Of a DNA stretch of 12,770 nt, positions 1-7,900 are shown piece by piece. Each line of letters opens with the position of its first letter. Positions within the stretch are counted from its first letter, which is position 1. The stretch comes from Bacteroidaceae bacterium (GTDB taxonomy: Bacteria; Bacteroidota; Bacteroidia; Bacteroidales; Bacteroidaceae): positions 1 through 12,770 of the forward strand of contig JAFYWE010000159.1 in NCBI GenBank assembly GCA_017558165.1, in the 5' to 3' direction. A program made the position numbers and the translations under genes. The notes beneath the pieces are model-generated. The model was not told the origin of the DNA, searched no databases, and was given only the letters and a program-made list of their open reading frames with translations.

Positions 1-10
1 GCCTTCCCGG

Positions 11-526
11 TCAATTCTGGATGACGAGGCTGTTGTCGGGGCCGAAAATACGGTATTGCCACATGGGGCGTGACTTGCCCTCGATGGCGATGCCGCCAAT
101 GTTGAGGTCGAACTTGGTACCGCAGTCGGGGCAGGTGGCGTGTCCCATGGTGCGGTCTATCTTCAGCCTGCTGCTTGCCTTGTCGCAACTTGGGCAGGCC
201 CAGTCGAATGCCCATATGTTGCCGTCCATGGTCATGGGGGTGCCTATGATGAGTCCGCCAAGTCCGTAGTAGAACTGGCTCTGCTGTAGCTGTATCTGCG
301 GTATGCTCACGGTCGTCTCCTTGCCCAGTGCGTCAATGAGCCTGTATTGTCCGGCGTTCGCGCCTTTACGCACGCATATGTATTGTCCGGGGCTCTTTGC
401 CTGGTTGTAGGGGTGGATGGTGGCATCGAAGACAAAGTGTGCCTTGTAGCCCGAGTATGGACTCTCTACCTCGCATCCGCACAGGGTCAGCAACAGTGCC
501 GTGAGTGTGAATATCGCTCTTTTCAT
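11..526 (-). CDS. Predicted lipoprotein with a Rieske-like, all-cysteine metal-binding domain
   Basis: 171 residues. Residues 1-18 form a lipoprotein signal peptide: basic MKR start, hydrophobic core, and lipobox LCGC with the lipidated cysteine at C18, so the mature protein should be anchored to a periplasm-facing or surface membrane leaflet. The C-terminal half has two Cys pairs, C111-P-S-C114 and C132-P-D-C135, the second followed by GTKFDLNIGG and a later PMWQY. This order (CPxx ... CPxxG.xFDL..G ... P...Y) resembles the cluster-binding loops of Rieske [2Fe-2S] proteins, but the two His ligands of a true Rieske site (CxH ... CxxH) are absent and both pairs read CxxC. It could therefore hold zinc, a single iron or an all-Cys iron-sulfur centre; I cannot tell which. 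It follows argH on the same strand after a probable terminator and I see no clear promoter of its own. No enzymatic role is assigned. Confidence 0.85.
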   Translation of the reverse strand: MKRAIFTLTALLLTLCGCEVESPYSGYKAHFVFDATIHPYNQAKSPGQYICVRKGANAGQYRLIDALGKETTVSIPQIQLQQSQFYYGLGGLIIGTPMTMDGNIWAFDWACPSCDKASSRLKIDRTMGHATCPDCGTKFDLNIGGIAIEGKSRPMWQYRIFGPDNSLVIQN

Positions 527-542
527 CGCTGTTTTTTTGAGA

Positions 543-585
543 AAACGCAGCGGCTGTGGCTTTATTGCCTGCGCCCGCTGCGTTT
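543..585 (-). terminator. Probable intrinsic terminator after argH
   Basis: An 11-bp perfect inverted repeat: AAACGCAGCGG at 543-553 pairs with CCGCTGCGTTT at 575-585. Inside the 21-nt loop a smaller GGC/GCC stem (558-560 with 567-569) with a TTTATT loop could form. Read on the minus strand the stem is 26 nt beyond the argH stop and its 3' arm runs into TTTTCTC, a short U tail. On the plus strand the tail is only TTTAG, so termination of argH transcription is the better reading. The U tail is weak, so efficiency is uncertain. Confidence 0.6.
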
Positions 586-611
586 AGTGTTATTTAGCGT
601 TTGCGTGCCTG

Positions 612-1952
612 TTATCTGTTGAGCAACGCGCGCTCGGCCTCAGTGGCCTTCTCGAACTCCATATTGCTGTAGATGCCCTCCATGAGCGCGGTGATCTCCT
701 TGTTGCAAAGGTTGCCGATGCTGCCCTCGTGGGTGTGGTGCACGTCCTTGTTGGGGGTGAATGTGCCGGCCTCGATGTCAAGACCAACCTTCTTGTATGC
801 ATCGCGGAACGGCATTCCCTCGGCTGCCAGGCGGTTGACCTCCTCGACGCTGAACATTGCATCGTAGCGGCTGTCGCTGAGTATGTCGCGGTTGGCCTCA
901 ATGCGCTTTATGATGTATGTTGCCATCTGCAGGCAGTCGTTGAGTGCCTCAAAGGCGGGCAGGAACAGCTCCTTGATTATCTGCAGGTCGCGGAAATAGC
1001 CTACCGGCAGGTTGTTCATGATGAGCATTATGTCTGTAGGGAGTGCCTGCAGGCGGTTGCACTTGGCGCGCAGGAGCTCAAACACGTCGGGGTTCTTCTT
1101 GTGCGGCATGATGCTGCTGCCGGTTGTGCACTCGGCGGGGAGCTTCACGAAACCGAAGTTCTGTGAGTTGAACATGCAGGCGTCGAATGCGAGCTTCGCG
1201 AGTGTGCCGGCAACGCTTGCAAGTGCGTATGCCACGTTTCTCTCGCACTTTCCGCGTCCCATCTGTGCATATACCACGTTATAGTTCATGCTCTCGAAGC
1301 CCAGGAGCTCTGTGGTCATTGTGCGGTTGAGCGGGAACGATGAGCCATAGCCTGCTGCCGAGCCCAACGGGTTGCGGTTGCACATGCGGTATGCGGCCTG
1401 CAGGAAGAGCATGTCGTCGGCAAGGCTCTCGGCATATGCGCCGAACCATAGTCCGAACGATGACGGCATGGCCACCTGAAGGTGTGTGTAGCCGGGCATG
1501 AGCACGTCCTTGTGCCTGTCGCTCTGCTCAATGAGTGCGTCGAAGAGCTCCTTCACGTTCTCGCACACGCCTTTCAGCTCGTGGCGTGTGAAGAGCTTGA
1601 GGTCTACGAGCACCTGATCGTTGCGTGAACGTCCGCTGTGTATCTTCTTGCCTGTGTCGCCCAGCTTGCGGGTGAGCATGAGCTCTACCTGTGAGTGTAC
1701 GTCCTCAACGCCCTCCTCAATGATGAATTTGCCCTCCTCGATGATGCCGTAGATGTTGCGCAGCTCCTCATGTAGGGCTGTCATCTCGTCACGGGTGAGC
1801 ATGCCTATGCTTTCCAGCATTGTGCTGTGGGCAATTGAGCCCAAGATATCGTAACGCGCGAGCAACAGGTCAAGCTCCCTGTCGCGTCCCACGGTGAAAC
1901 GCTCTATCTCGGGGTTCACGTCAATATTCTTCTCCCAAAGTTTCTTTGCCAT
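612..1952 (-). CDS. argH: Argininosuccinate lyase
   Basis: 446 residues, full length for the Bacteroidota form of the enzyme. It splits L-argininosuccinate into L-arginine and fumarate, the last step of arginine synthesis, in the cytoplasm as a homotetramer of the fumarase/aspartase superfamily. Visible signatures are HSGRSRNDQ (105-113), GYTHLQ (154-159, with H157 the expected catalytic His) and the superfamily loop GSSIMPHKKNPD (278-289) carrying the catalytic serine. The N-terminus reads KLWEKNIDVNPEIERFTVGRD instead of the KLWGGRF seen in many proteobacterial enzymes; I take this as a lineage feature. Translation starts at ATG 1952, six nucleotides after the stop of the SRPBCC gene, so the two are probably cotranscribed and possibly translationally coupled. 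The usual biosynthetic partners (argG, argC, argF-like and others) are not in this window. Confidence 0.97.
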   Translation of the reverse strand: MAKKLWEKNIDVNPEIERFTVGRDRELDLLLARYDILGSIAHSTMLESIGMLTRDEMTALHEELRNIYGIIEEGKFIIEEGVEDVHSQVELMLTRKLGDTGKKIHSGRSRNDQVLVDLKLFTRHELKGVCENVKELFDALIEQSDRHKDVLMPGYTHLQVAMPSSFGLWFGAYAESLADDMLFLQAAYRMCNRNPLGSAAGYGSSFPLNRTMTTELLGFESMNYNVVYAQMGRGKCERNVAYALASVAGTLAKLAFDACMFNSQNFGFVKLPAECTTGSSIMPHKKNPDVFELLRAKCNRLQALPTDIMLIMNNLPVGYFRDLQIIKELFLPAFEALNDCLQMATYIIKRIEANRDILSDSRYDAMFSVEEVNRLAAEGMPFRDAYKKVGLDIEAGTFTPNKDVHHTHEGSIGNLCNKEITALMEGIYSNMEFEKATEAERALLNR

Positions 1953-1958
1953 TCTCCT

Positions 1959-2369
1959 TTAGTATTGTATCATTGAAAGCACCTCGGCAATCTTCTCCAG
2001 GGCATCCTTCAATGGTTTCTCAATCATTGCCTTCAACATGAAGTTGATCTCGGCCTTTGCCACAACGCGCATCTTCGATGCCTCCTCGCCGTCGGGGATA
2101 ATCTGTATCCACATGTTCACGGGCAGGGGTGAGCCTACGGCCTCGAACTTGATGCACTTGGGTGCCTCGCGCTCTACCACCCTGATTGTCACGTTGCCAA
2201 GGGGTGGCACGTTTACCGATGCCTCATCGCGGCTGAATGTGAGGTCCTTTACCTTGTCCTCGGGGAGTCGGCCCTTGATGCTCTCGATGTTGTTGAGATC
2301 CTCGAGCTTGGCATACACTCTCTCCTGTGGGAACGGTATGTTCTTTACACTGCTTTCGTACTGACTCAT
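1959..2369 (-). CDS. Small SRPBCC (START/Bet v 1-like) family protein, ligand unknown
   Basis: 136 residues, soluble, with no signal peptide or membrane segment. The pattern fits the SRPBCC fold: an N-terminal strand leading to PFPQERVYAKLEDLNN (typical of the segment where such proteins say how a domain responds at helix 1), alternating hydrophobic strands with a PPLGNVTIRVVEREAP turn, and a long amphipathic C-terminal helix (IEKPLKDALEKIAEVLSMI). Proteins of this fold form a hydrophobic cavity for lipids, polyketides or other small molecules, or act as chaperones; nothing here reveals the ligand and no catalytic residue can be named. It sits 88 nt after pyrE and 6 nt before argH on the same strand. 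I recall this gene next to pyrE in other Bacteroidales, which would suggest a conserved link, but that is memory and not something seen here. Fold assignment is moderately sure, function unknown. Confidence 0.85.
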   Translation of the reverse strand: MSQYESSVKNIPFPQERVYAKLEDLNNIESIKGRLPEDKVKDLTFSRDEASVNVPPLGNVTIRVVEREAPKCIKFEAVGSPLPVNMWIQIIPDGEEASKMRVVAKAEINFMLKAMIEKPLKDALEKIAEVLSMIQY

Positions 2370-2400
2370 ACGTCTTTTCTCTGTTATGTTTATAATAATG

Positions 2401-2441
2401 GCTGTATGAGCCAGTCCCTTTTGGGGAGAGGCTCATACAGC
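2401..2441 (-). other. Perfect 12-bp hairpin between pyrE and the SRPBCC gene
   Basis: GCTGTATGAGCC at 2401-2412 is exactly complementary to GGCTCATACAGC at 2430-2441. The 17-nt loop holds a second small stem, CCC (2416-2418) with GGG (2423-2425), closed by four bases. In the minus-strand transcript the hairpin starts 16 nt after the pyrE stop. The sequence beyond it is CATTATTATAAAC, without a U run, so it does not look like a classical intrinsic terminator. It may stabilise the 3' end of a processed pyrE message, partly attenuate the SRPBCC-argH genes, or be a copy of a dispersed repeat. No TAnnTTTG promoter is visible between it and the next gene. Confidence 0.7.
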
Positions 2442-2457
2442 TTATCTTCAATTTGTA

Positions 2458-3102
2458 TTACTTGAGGTCGTTTCTCCACTCCGATGGGTTTGCTCTCCAC
2501 TCCTGGAGTGTAGGCATGACATCCTCGGTGATGTAGTTTGTCTCCTTGGCAGCCTCTACTACAGCCTCGTAATTTGTGAGGGTGATGAGCTTCACGCCGG
2601 CATTCTCGAAGGCCTCTGCGGCTACGCCGAAACCGTATGTGAATGATGCTACCATACCTACAACCTCCACGCCAGCGGCACGCAATGCGTCAACTGCGCG
2701 CAAACTGCTCAAGCCTGTCGATACAAGGTCCTCAACCACAACAACCTTTGCACCAGGGTAAACGTCACCCTCAATCTGGTTGCCCATACCGTGGTCCTTT
2801 GCCTTTGGACGAACATATACGAATGGCTTGCCAAGCTCCTCGGCAACGAGAGCGCCCTGTGCAATGGCACCTGTAGCAACACCTGCAACGATGTCTGCCT
2901 CGGGGAACTCCTCAAGGATGAGGTTTGCAAGACCCAACTTCACGCGTGTGCGCAAGCCTGGGAATGACAATGTCTTGCGGTTGTCACAGTAGATTGGTGA
3001 CTTCCAACCTGATGCCCATGTAAAAGGCTGCTCGGGCTGCAACTTCACAGCCTTGATCTTGAGTAATTCTGCTGCAAGCAGCAATTCTGATTTGTTTGCC
3101 AT
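2458..3102 (-). CDS. pyrE: Orotate phosphoribosyltransferase
   Basis: 214 residues, the normal length. The enzyme joins orotate to PRPP to make orotidine 5'-phosphate in de novo pyrimidine synthesis, acting as a cytoplasmic dimer. The type I phosphoribosyltransferase PRPP loop is present as VVVVEDLVSTGLSS (120-133) with the acidic pair E124-D125, and the mobile catalytic loop region YVRPKAKDHG lies at 96-105. The N-terminal TWASGWKSPIYCDNR segment (28-42) is the expected orotate-binding region. Start is ATG 3102. It follows the SUI1-like gene by 110 nt and precedes the SRPBCC gene by 88 nt, all on the minus strand. A weak promoter-like element lies just upstream. Nothing is missing from the active site. 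Confidence 0.97.
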   Translation of the reverse strand: MANKSELLLAAELLKIKAVKLQPEQPFTWASGWKSPIYCDNRKTLSFPGLRTRVKLGLANLILEEFPEADIVAGVATGAIAQGALVAEELGKPFVYVRPKAKDHGMGNQIEGDVYPGAKVVVVEDLVSTGLSSLRAVDALRAAGVEVVGMVASFTYGFGVAAEAFENAGVKLITLTNYEAVVEAAKETNYITEDVMPTLQEWRANPSEWRNDLK

Positions 3103-3137
3103 AATATCTTTGTTTTTGTTTTAATGGTTTCTGAATG

Positions 3138-3145
3138 CGAATATA
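3138..3145 (-). promoter_or_regulatory. Weak candidate -7 element upstream of pyrE
   Basis: On the minus strand this reads TATATTCG, one mismatch from the Bacteroidota -7 consensus TAnnTTTG, about 35 nt upstream of the pyrE start codon. I see no matching TTTG at the -33 position, so it is tentative. If real, pyrE is expressed at least partly independently of the SUI1-like gene, which the 110-nt gap would allow. Confidence 0.3.
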
Positions 3146-3212
3146 CGAATTTGTGTCAGAATATCTCCGCTTTCCAGCCGAAAATATTCCATTTTCCCCG
3201 TTCCGAGCCTCT

Positions 3213-3557
3213 TTACTTGGTCTGGGTGTAGCCCTCCTTCTTCAGCAGCTCGATGATTTTCTCCTTGAACTCGCCCTGTATGAGTATCTCCCCGTCCTTC
3301 ACGCTGCCGCCTACACCGCATTTCGTCTTCAGCAGCTTGCCCAGCTCCTTCATGTCGTCCTCGGTGCCGGTGAAGTTCCTTACCAGTGTCACGGTCTTGC
3401 CGCCGCGGTGGTTCTTCTCGATGCTCACCCTCAGCTTCTGCTGTTGCTTGGGAAGGGTCTCGATTTCCTCCATTTCATCGGTAGAATGTTCGAAATTAGG
3501 ATTGGTTGAGTACACTATGTTCAGTCTGTCCTTCCAGTCGTTCTTTTTTGTAGCCAT
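3213..3557 (-). CDS. SUI1/YciH-family (eIF1-like) translation factor
   Basis: 114 residues, the usual length for bacterial YciH-type SUI1 proteins. Residues 1-40 are a polar, probably flexible leader beginning MATKKNDWKDRLNIVYSTNP. The SUI1 domain follows: RGGKTVTLVRNFTG (51-64) and LLKTKCGVGGSVKDGEILIQ (75-94), then a C-terminal helix ending EGYTQTK. Eukaryotic eIF1 monitors start-codon selection on the small ribosomal subunit; bacterial homologues such as E. coli YciH have been linked to initiation fidelity and stress translation, with less certainty. Its start codon lies 140 nt from that of rex, which is transcribed the other way. Family assignment is firm, exact role is not. Confidence 0.93.
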   Translation of the reverse strand: MATKKNDWKDRLNIVYSTNPNFEHSTDEMEEIETLPKQQQKLRVSIEKNHRGGKTVTLVRNFTGTEDDMKELGKLLKTKCGVGGSVKDGEILIQGEFKEKIIELLKKEGYTQTK

Positions 3558-3623
3558 CTCTGTTTGCTGTAATTAATACGGGTACTAAGGTACAATATTT
3601 TTATGACAAATTTCATCTCTTCG

Positions 3624-3642
3624 CAAAATAAGCTTAATTTTG
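3624..3642. promoter_or_regulatory. Inverted repeat overlapping the divergent promoter region
   Basis: CAAAAT (3624-3629) and ATTTTG (3637-3642) are perfect complements separated by 7 nt with an AAGCTT core. The right arm is part of the rex -7 element and the left arm, read on the minus strand, gives TTATTTTG, a near match to TAnnTTTG for the SUI1-like gene. The symmetry may simply reflect two back-to-back -7 elements, or it may be an operator. It does not match the TTGTGAAnnnnTTCACAA-type Rex site known from Gram-positives. Confidence 0.4.
3635..3642 (+). promoter_or_regulatory. Putative promoter -7 element of the rex operon
   Basis: TAATTTTG is an exact match to the Bacteroidota primary-sigma -7 consensus TAnnTTTG, 55 nt upstream of the rex start codon. 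Twenty nucleotides upstream is TTTC (3611-3614), a three-of-four match to the -33 TTTG. This would drive rex and the tightly packed genes behind it. Confidence 0.6.
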
Positions 3643-3659
3643 TTGCGTTATATAATAGC

Positions 3660-3679
3660 ACGCGCGGTAATGTGCGCGT
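3660..3679 (+). other. GC-rich stem-loop in the rex leader
   Basis: ACGCGC (3660-3665) pairs with GCGCGT (3674-3679) around the 8-nt loop GGTAATGT. It lies downstream of the putative -7 element and 18 nt before the rex start codon, so it would be in the 5' untranslated RNA, or could act as a DNA operator. It stands out as a GC-rich dyad in an AT-rich leader. There is no U run, so it is not a terminator. Confidence 0.4.
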
Positions 3680-3697
3680 AAAATCCTGATTATCCCG

Positions 3698-4348
3698 ATG
3701 ACAACAGTTACAAGAATAGAGAAGGTTCCCGAGCCCACGCTGCGACGTCTGCCGTGGTACCTGTCGGTGTGCCGCCTGCTCAAGCAGCAGGGTGAGCAGT
3801 ATGTCTCATCTACACGTCTCTCCAAGGAGACCAACATCGTGGCTTCGCAGATAGCGAAGGACCTCTCCTGCGTGAATATCGTGGGTCGTACGCGTGTGGG
3901 CTATGAGATTGACAACCTGCTCTCGGTGCTCGAGGATTTCCTCGGCTTTACCCGTGTGCACAAGGCCTTTATATTCGGTGCCGGCCGTCTGGGCAGCGCA
4001 TTGCTCAACGACAAGGGATTGAGGCAGTTCGGTCTTGAGGTGGTGGCTGCGTTCGATACCAACCCGCGTGTGGTGGGCAGCAATGTGGCCGGCATTCCGG
4101 TGTTCCACATCAATGAGCTCGAGGCCAAGATGAAACGCTACGACGTCAGGATAGGTATCCTCACTGTGCCCATTGACCGTGCCCAGGAGGTTGCCGACAA
4201 GATGGTGGTGTGGGGTATAAAGGCAATCTGGAACTTCACCCCTCTGCGTATACGCGTCCCCGATGATATCGTGGTACAGAACACGTCGCTGTATGCGCAC
4301 CTCTCACTTATGTTTAACCGTCTTGAGGGTCTCTCAAGCGAAAAATGA
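3698..4348 (+). CDS. rex: Redox-sensing transcriptional repressor Rex
   Basis: 216 residues, the expected size. Rex is a homodimeric DNA-binding protein that releases its operators when NADH rises relative to NAD+, controlling fermentation and respiration genes. The N-terminal winged-helix domain covers about residues 5-80, beginning with the family pattern PEPTLRRLPWYLSVCRLL and the recognition region VASQIAKDLS. The Rossmann domain follows with FGAGRLGSAL (93-102; glycines 94, 96, 99) and the adenosine-ribose acidic residue D120 in AAFDTNP. The C-terminal helix that swaps between subunits is present (SLYAHLSLMF). Start at ATG 3698 fits the family N-terminus. It is the first gene of a plus-strand cluster and lies 6 nt before the FAH-family gene, so it may regulate its own cluster. 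Confidence 0.96.
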   Translation: MTTVTRIEKVPEPTLRRLPWYLSVCRLLKQQGEQYVSSTRLSKETNIVASQIAKDLSCVNIVGRTRVGYEIDNLLSVLEDFLGFTRVHKAFIFGAGRLGSALLNDKGLRQFGLEVVAAFDTNPRVVGSNVAGIPVFHINELEAKMKRYDVRIGILTVPIDRAQEVADKMVVWGIKAIWNFTPLRIRVPDDIVVQNTSLYAHLSLMFNRLEGLSSEK

Positions 4349-4354
4349 TAGAAG

Positions 4355-4969
4355 ATGAAGATTATTGCGGTAGGAAAGAACTATGCAGAGCACGCTCTTG
4401 AGTTTGACGGTACGGTGGAGAAACCATCGGTGCCTATGATTTTCATGAAGCCCGATTCGGCGATAATAAAGAACGGAAAACACTTCTATGTGCCCGACTT
4501 CCTCGGTCGTGTCGACTACGAGGCCGAGATTGTAGTGCGCATAAACAAGCTGGGAAAGAGCATCCCGGCGCGCTTTGCCCATCGTTACTACGATGCAATT
4601 ACCGTGGGTATTGACTTTACGGCACGTGACATGCAGCGCGCTTTTATTGAGGCGGGTGCCCCATGGGAGCTCAGCAAGGGCTTCGACGGCTCGGCTGTGC
4701 TCGGTGAGTTCCGTCCCGTTGAGCAATACGATATAAACGACGTTCCTTTCTCGCTCACCATTGACGATAAGGTTGTGCAGAGCGCAAGCACCGCACAGAT
4801 GCTGTTCAAGGTGGATGAGATAATCGCATACATAAGCCGTTTCTGTACCCTTAAGACGGGTGACCTCATATTCACGGGTACTCCTGCCGGCAGCGGGCCG
4901 GTGTCCATCGGTACCCATTTGAGGGGATACATAGGCGAGGATAAGGTTCTTGATTTCCAGGTAAGATGA
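4355..4969 (+). CDS. Fumarylacetoacetate hydrolase (FAH) family protein, FAHD1/YcgM-like
   Basis: 204 residues, the length of the compact single-domain FAH proteins. Members of this branch hydrolyse acylpyruvates or decarboxylate oxaloacetate using a divalent metal. The metal ligands expected for the family are in place: E56 and E58 in DYEAEIVV and D87 in GIDFTARDMQ. The conserved lysine K108 in SKGFDGS and the GTPAG loop (175-179) are also present, and the N-terminus KIIAVGKNYAEHA is typical. There is no signal peptide, so it is cytoplasmic. It starts 6 nt after rex, and its stop codon overlaps the porU start in an ATGA arrangement (4966-4969), implying translational coupling with the secretion sortase. 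Substrate cannot be read from the sequence; oxaloacetate decarboxylation would fit a gene beside a redox regulator, but this is inference. Confidence 0.93.
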   Translation: MKIIAVGKNYAEHALEFDGTVEKPSVPMIFMKPDSAIIKNGKHFYVPDFLGRVDYEAEIVVRINKLGKSIPARFAHRYYDAITVGIDFTARDMQRAFIEAGAPWELSKGFDGSAVLGEFRPVEQYDINDVPFSLTIDDKVVQSASTAQMLFKVDEIIAYISRFCTLKTGDLIFTGTPAGSGPVSIGTHLRGYIGEDKVLDFQVR

Positions 4970-7900
4970 TTGCTATGAGACTAAGGTGGATGTTGTCTGT
5001 ACTCCTGCTGCTGTGTGCCTTCACGGCGCGTGCACAGTTCGTGGATGTGGAGTGGTCGTCGCTGCGTTGCGACTCTCTGCTCCCTGTCTGCACGCAGGTG
5101 ATTGACCTGCCTGCCGACTACGCGTCGTACAGCTATTCCGCGCACATCGAGTATCCCGAGTTCCAGCGCATGACCGCCGAGGAGGTGGCACGCTACTCGC
5201 TTGCCGACAAATATCCCGCCTTGTCTGCCGAGCCTGTGGTCGAGTGCTATGTGGGTGTGCAGGCCAAACAGGCCCAGCTCGACATCGCCTTTGTGCCGGT
5301 TGTGGTGCGCGACGGCGGGTATTATCGTGTGAACTCATATAAACTTGTGGTCGACAGGGTGCCGGTGTCCCAAAGGAGCGCGGCTACACGTAGTGTGGCC
5401 GAGCGTTATGCGGCGAGCTCCGTGCTTGCTACCGGCAAGTGGGTGATGGTCTCTGTCACCGAGAACGGTATACACAAGATTACGCATGCCGAGCTCAGGA
5501 AAATGGGCTTCAAGGATCCCGCAAAGGTACGTCTTTACGGTTACGGCGGTCATATGCTCCCCGAAAAGGGACTTGCCGACCTCCCCGACGACCTCTGCGA
5601 GGTACCGCTATGGCGCGAGGGCAACCAGGTGCTCTTCTATGCCAATGGTGTGGTAGACTGGAACTACTCGAATCCTGTTTATGTGCATACCCGTAATGTC
5701 TACTCCGAGTACGGATGCTATTTCCTTACCGAGGGCGATGAGCAACCTATGGAATTCCCGTCCGAGACATTGCAGGCTTCTGGCACAACCGAATACAGCA
5801 CGTTTACCGATTATGCCCTTTATGAGAAGGAGTTGAAGAGTCTGTGCTCCTATGGCCGTGTGCTTGTCGACAGTTATGACTACTCCCAGGGACGTACAGT
5901 CAGCTACAGGTTCCCTGTCGAGGGTGTCGTGGATGGCAAGGGTTCCGTCTATGTCTCCTTTGCCACGAACGGTCTTGAGGCGTCGCGTGTGGATGTCGGT
6001 CTTGGCAGTGCTTCCGTGGGCTCTCTTTCAATCTCCCGTTGTGCGGGGTACGAGCTGGGCAAGATAACATCACGCAATTTCACTGTCGGCAACGGCTTTG
6101 CCGATAACCCGGTAGTGAAGCTTTCGCATGCTGTGCAGAACAACGGAGTCAATGGATTCCTCGATTATATAAGCCTTAATCTTACCCGCAAGCTGGCGCT
6201 CTATGGATCGCAGACCCAGTTCCGTGGCGGTGCTACGGTAGGGGGCAATGCGCTTTTCAGGATAGAGGACTGTAATGCAAATACAAGGGTCTGGAATGTG
6301 TCGGGTAGTGCTCCGGCGACAGAACTTGTGGGCAAGCTCGAGGGCTCTGTGTACAACGTGGTAGCTCCGGCCGATGCTTGGAGTAATATGGTTGTCTTTG
6401 ATACCAAAGGATCTTTCCCGTCGGTGAAGGTGGTGGGTGAGGTGCCCAATCAGGACCTGCATGCTATGGAACAGGTCGATATGGTGATTATCGTGCCGTC
6501 GAACGGTAGTTTCATTGCTGCTGCCGAGCGCCTTGCCGATGCCCACCGCTCGATGGAGGGGCTTGTAGTGAAGGTGGTGACAGCGCAGCAGGTATACAAT
6601 GAGTTCTCGTCAGGAACTCCCGATGTGACAGCCTACCGTCGCCTTATGAAGATGCTCTATGACCGTGCGGCTACGGCGGCCGATGCTCCCAAATACCTGC
6701 TTCTCTTCGGTGATGCGTGGTTCGACAACCGTCTCATCACATTCGCGGGTCGCAAGCAGAGCGACTATCTTCTCTGCTACGAGTCCAATAACTCCGTGGA
6801 TGCTGTAAATTCGTATGTGCTCGAGGATTATATGGGTTTCCTTGACGACAGTGAGGGCTCTAACCATCAGCGTGACAAGGTGGACATCGGTATCGGTCGT
6901 TTCCCCGTGCAGAATGTTGTTGAGGCCAATGCGGTTGTCGACAAGACAATATCATATATGCTTAACAGGAATGCCGGAGCATGGCAGAACGTGGTCACCC
7001 TGCTTGCCGATGACGGCGACGTGGTGATACCTAACCAGCATATGAAGGATGCCGACAGCATCGCGGCCGTGCTTGACAGGTACTACCCATCATACGTGGC
7101 CGACAGGATATACTGGGATGATTTCTCGCCCGAGCCTACGGCTTCGGGACTCCGTTATCCGGCAGTTACACAGGCTATCTATGACCGCTTGAACGAGGGT
7201 GCTCTCGTAGTGAACTACTCAGGTCACGGCAGTGCGAACCTGTTGTCGCATGAGCTTGTGTGGAAGGCGTCGGATATGGCTGCTCTTAAATCGCCCCGTC
7301 TGCCATTCTGGGTTACGGCGTCCTGTGATATCGGTCCCTTTGACTTGGGTGACAACTCCCTTGCCGAGAGTGCATTGCTCAACCCTGACGGTGCTGCTGT
7401 AGGTCTGCTTACCACGACACGTACCGTGCTTCAGAGCTATAATTCAATCATAAACAAGGCTTTCATGCGTGAACTGCTCCTGCCTGTAGAGACCGGCGAG
7501 ACGGATGCCGTGGGCGACGCCGTGCGCCGTGCAAAGTGCAAGGTCATTTCGGCCGGCAGCGACGTGAGCGTGAACAAGTTGCAGTATGTGCTCATGTGTG
7601 ACCCCGCACTCCGCCTGAAGACTCCGCAATACAAGGTGGTGGTCGACAGCTTTGACGGCAAGGATGCGTCCGTTACCGGCAAGGCTTCTGCCGGTGGCCT
7701 GCTTACGGTCGAGGGACATGTCGTAAGGCGCGATGGCTCTGTGGCCGATGACTTCACGGGTGTGCTCTATTCAACGCTCTACGACAGCAAGGAACAGGTG
7801 AACACGCGCGACAATACTGGGCTCGGAAGCTACAGTTATACGGCATATAACAAGAAACTCTTTTCGGGTAGCGACTCCATTGTAGCCGGCCGTTTCTCGT

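Noticed and set aside
3180..3196. GAAAAT/ATTTTC hairpin downstream of the SUI1-like gene
   Set aside because: Six mostly A-T pairs with no U run in the transcribed direction; too weak to call a terminator.
3806..4300. Minus-strand 164-codon open frame inside rex
   Set aside because: Fully antisense to rex, which has intact Rossmann and winged-helix motifs; no recognisable protein pattern.
4334..4918. Minus-strand 194-codon open frame opposite the FAH gene
   Set aside because: Antisense shadow of a conserved enzyme; no domain pattern or promoter.
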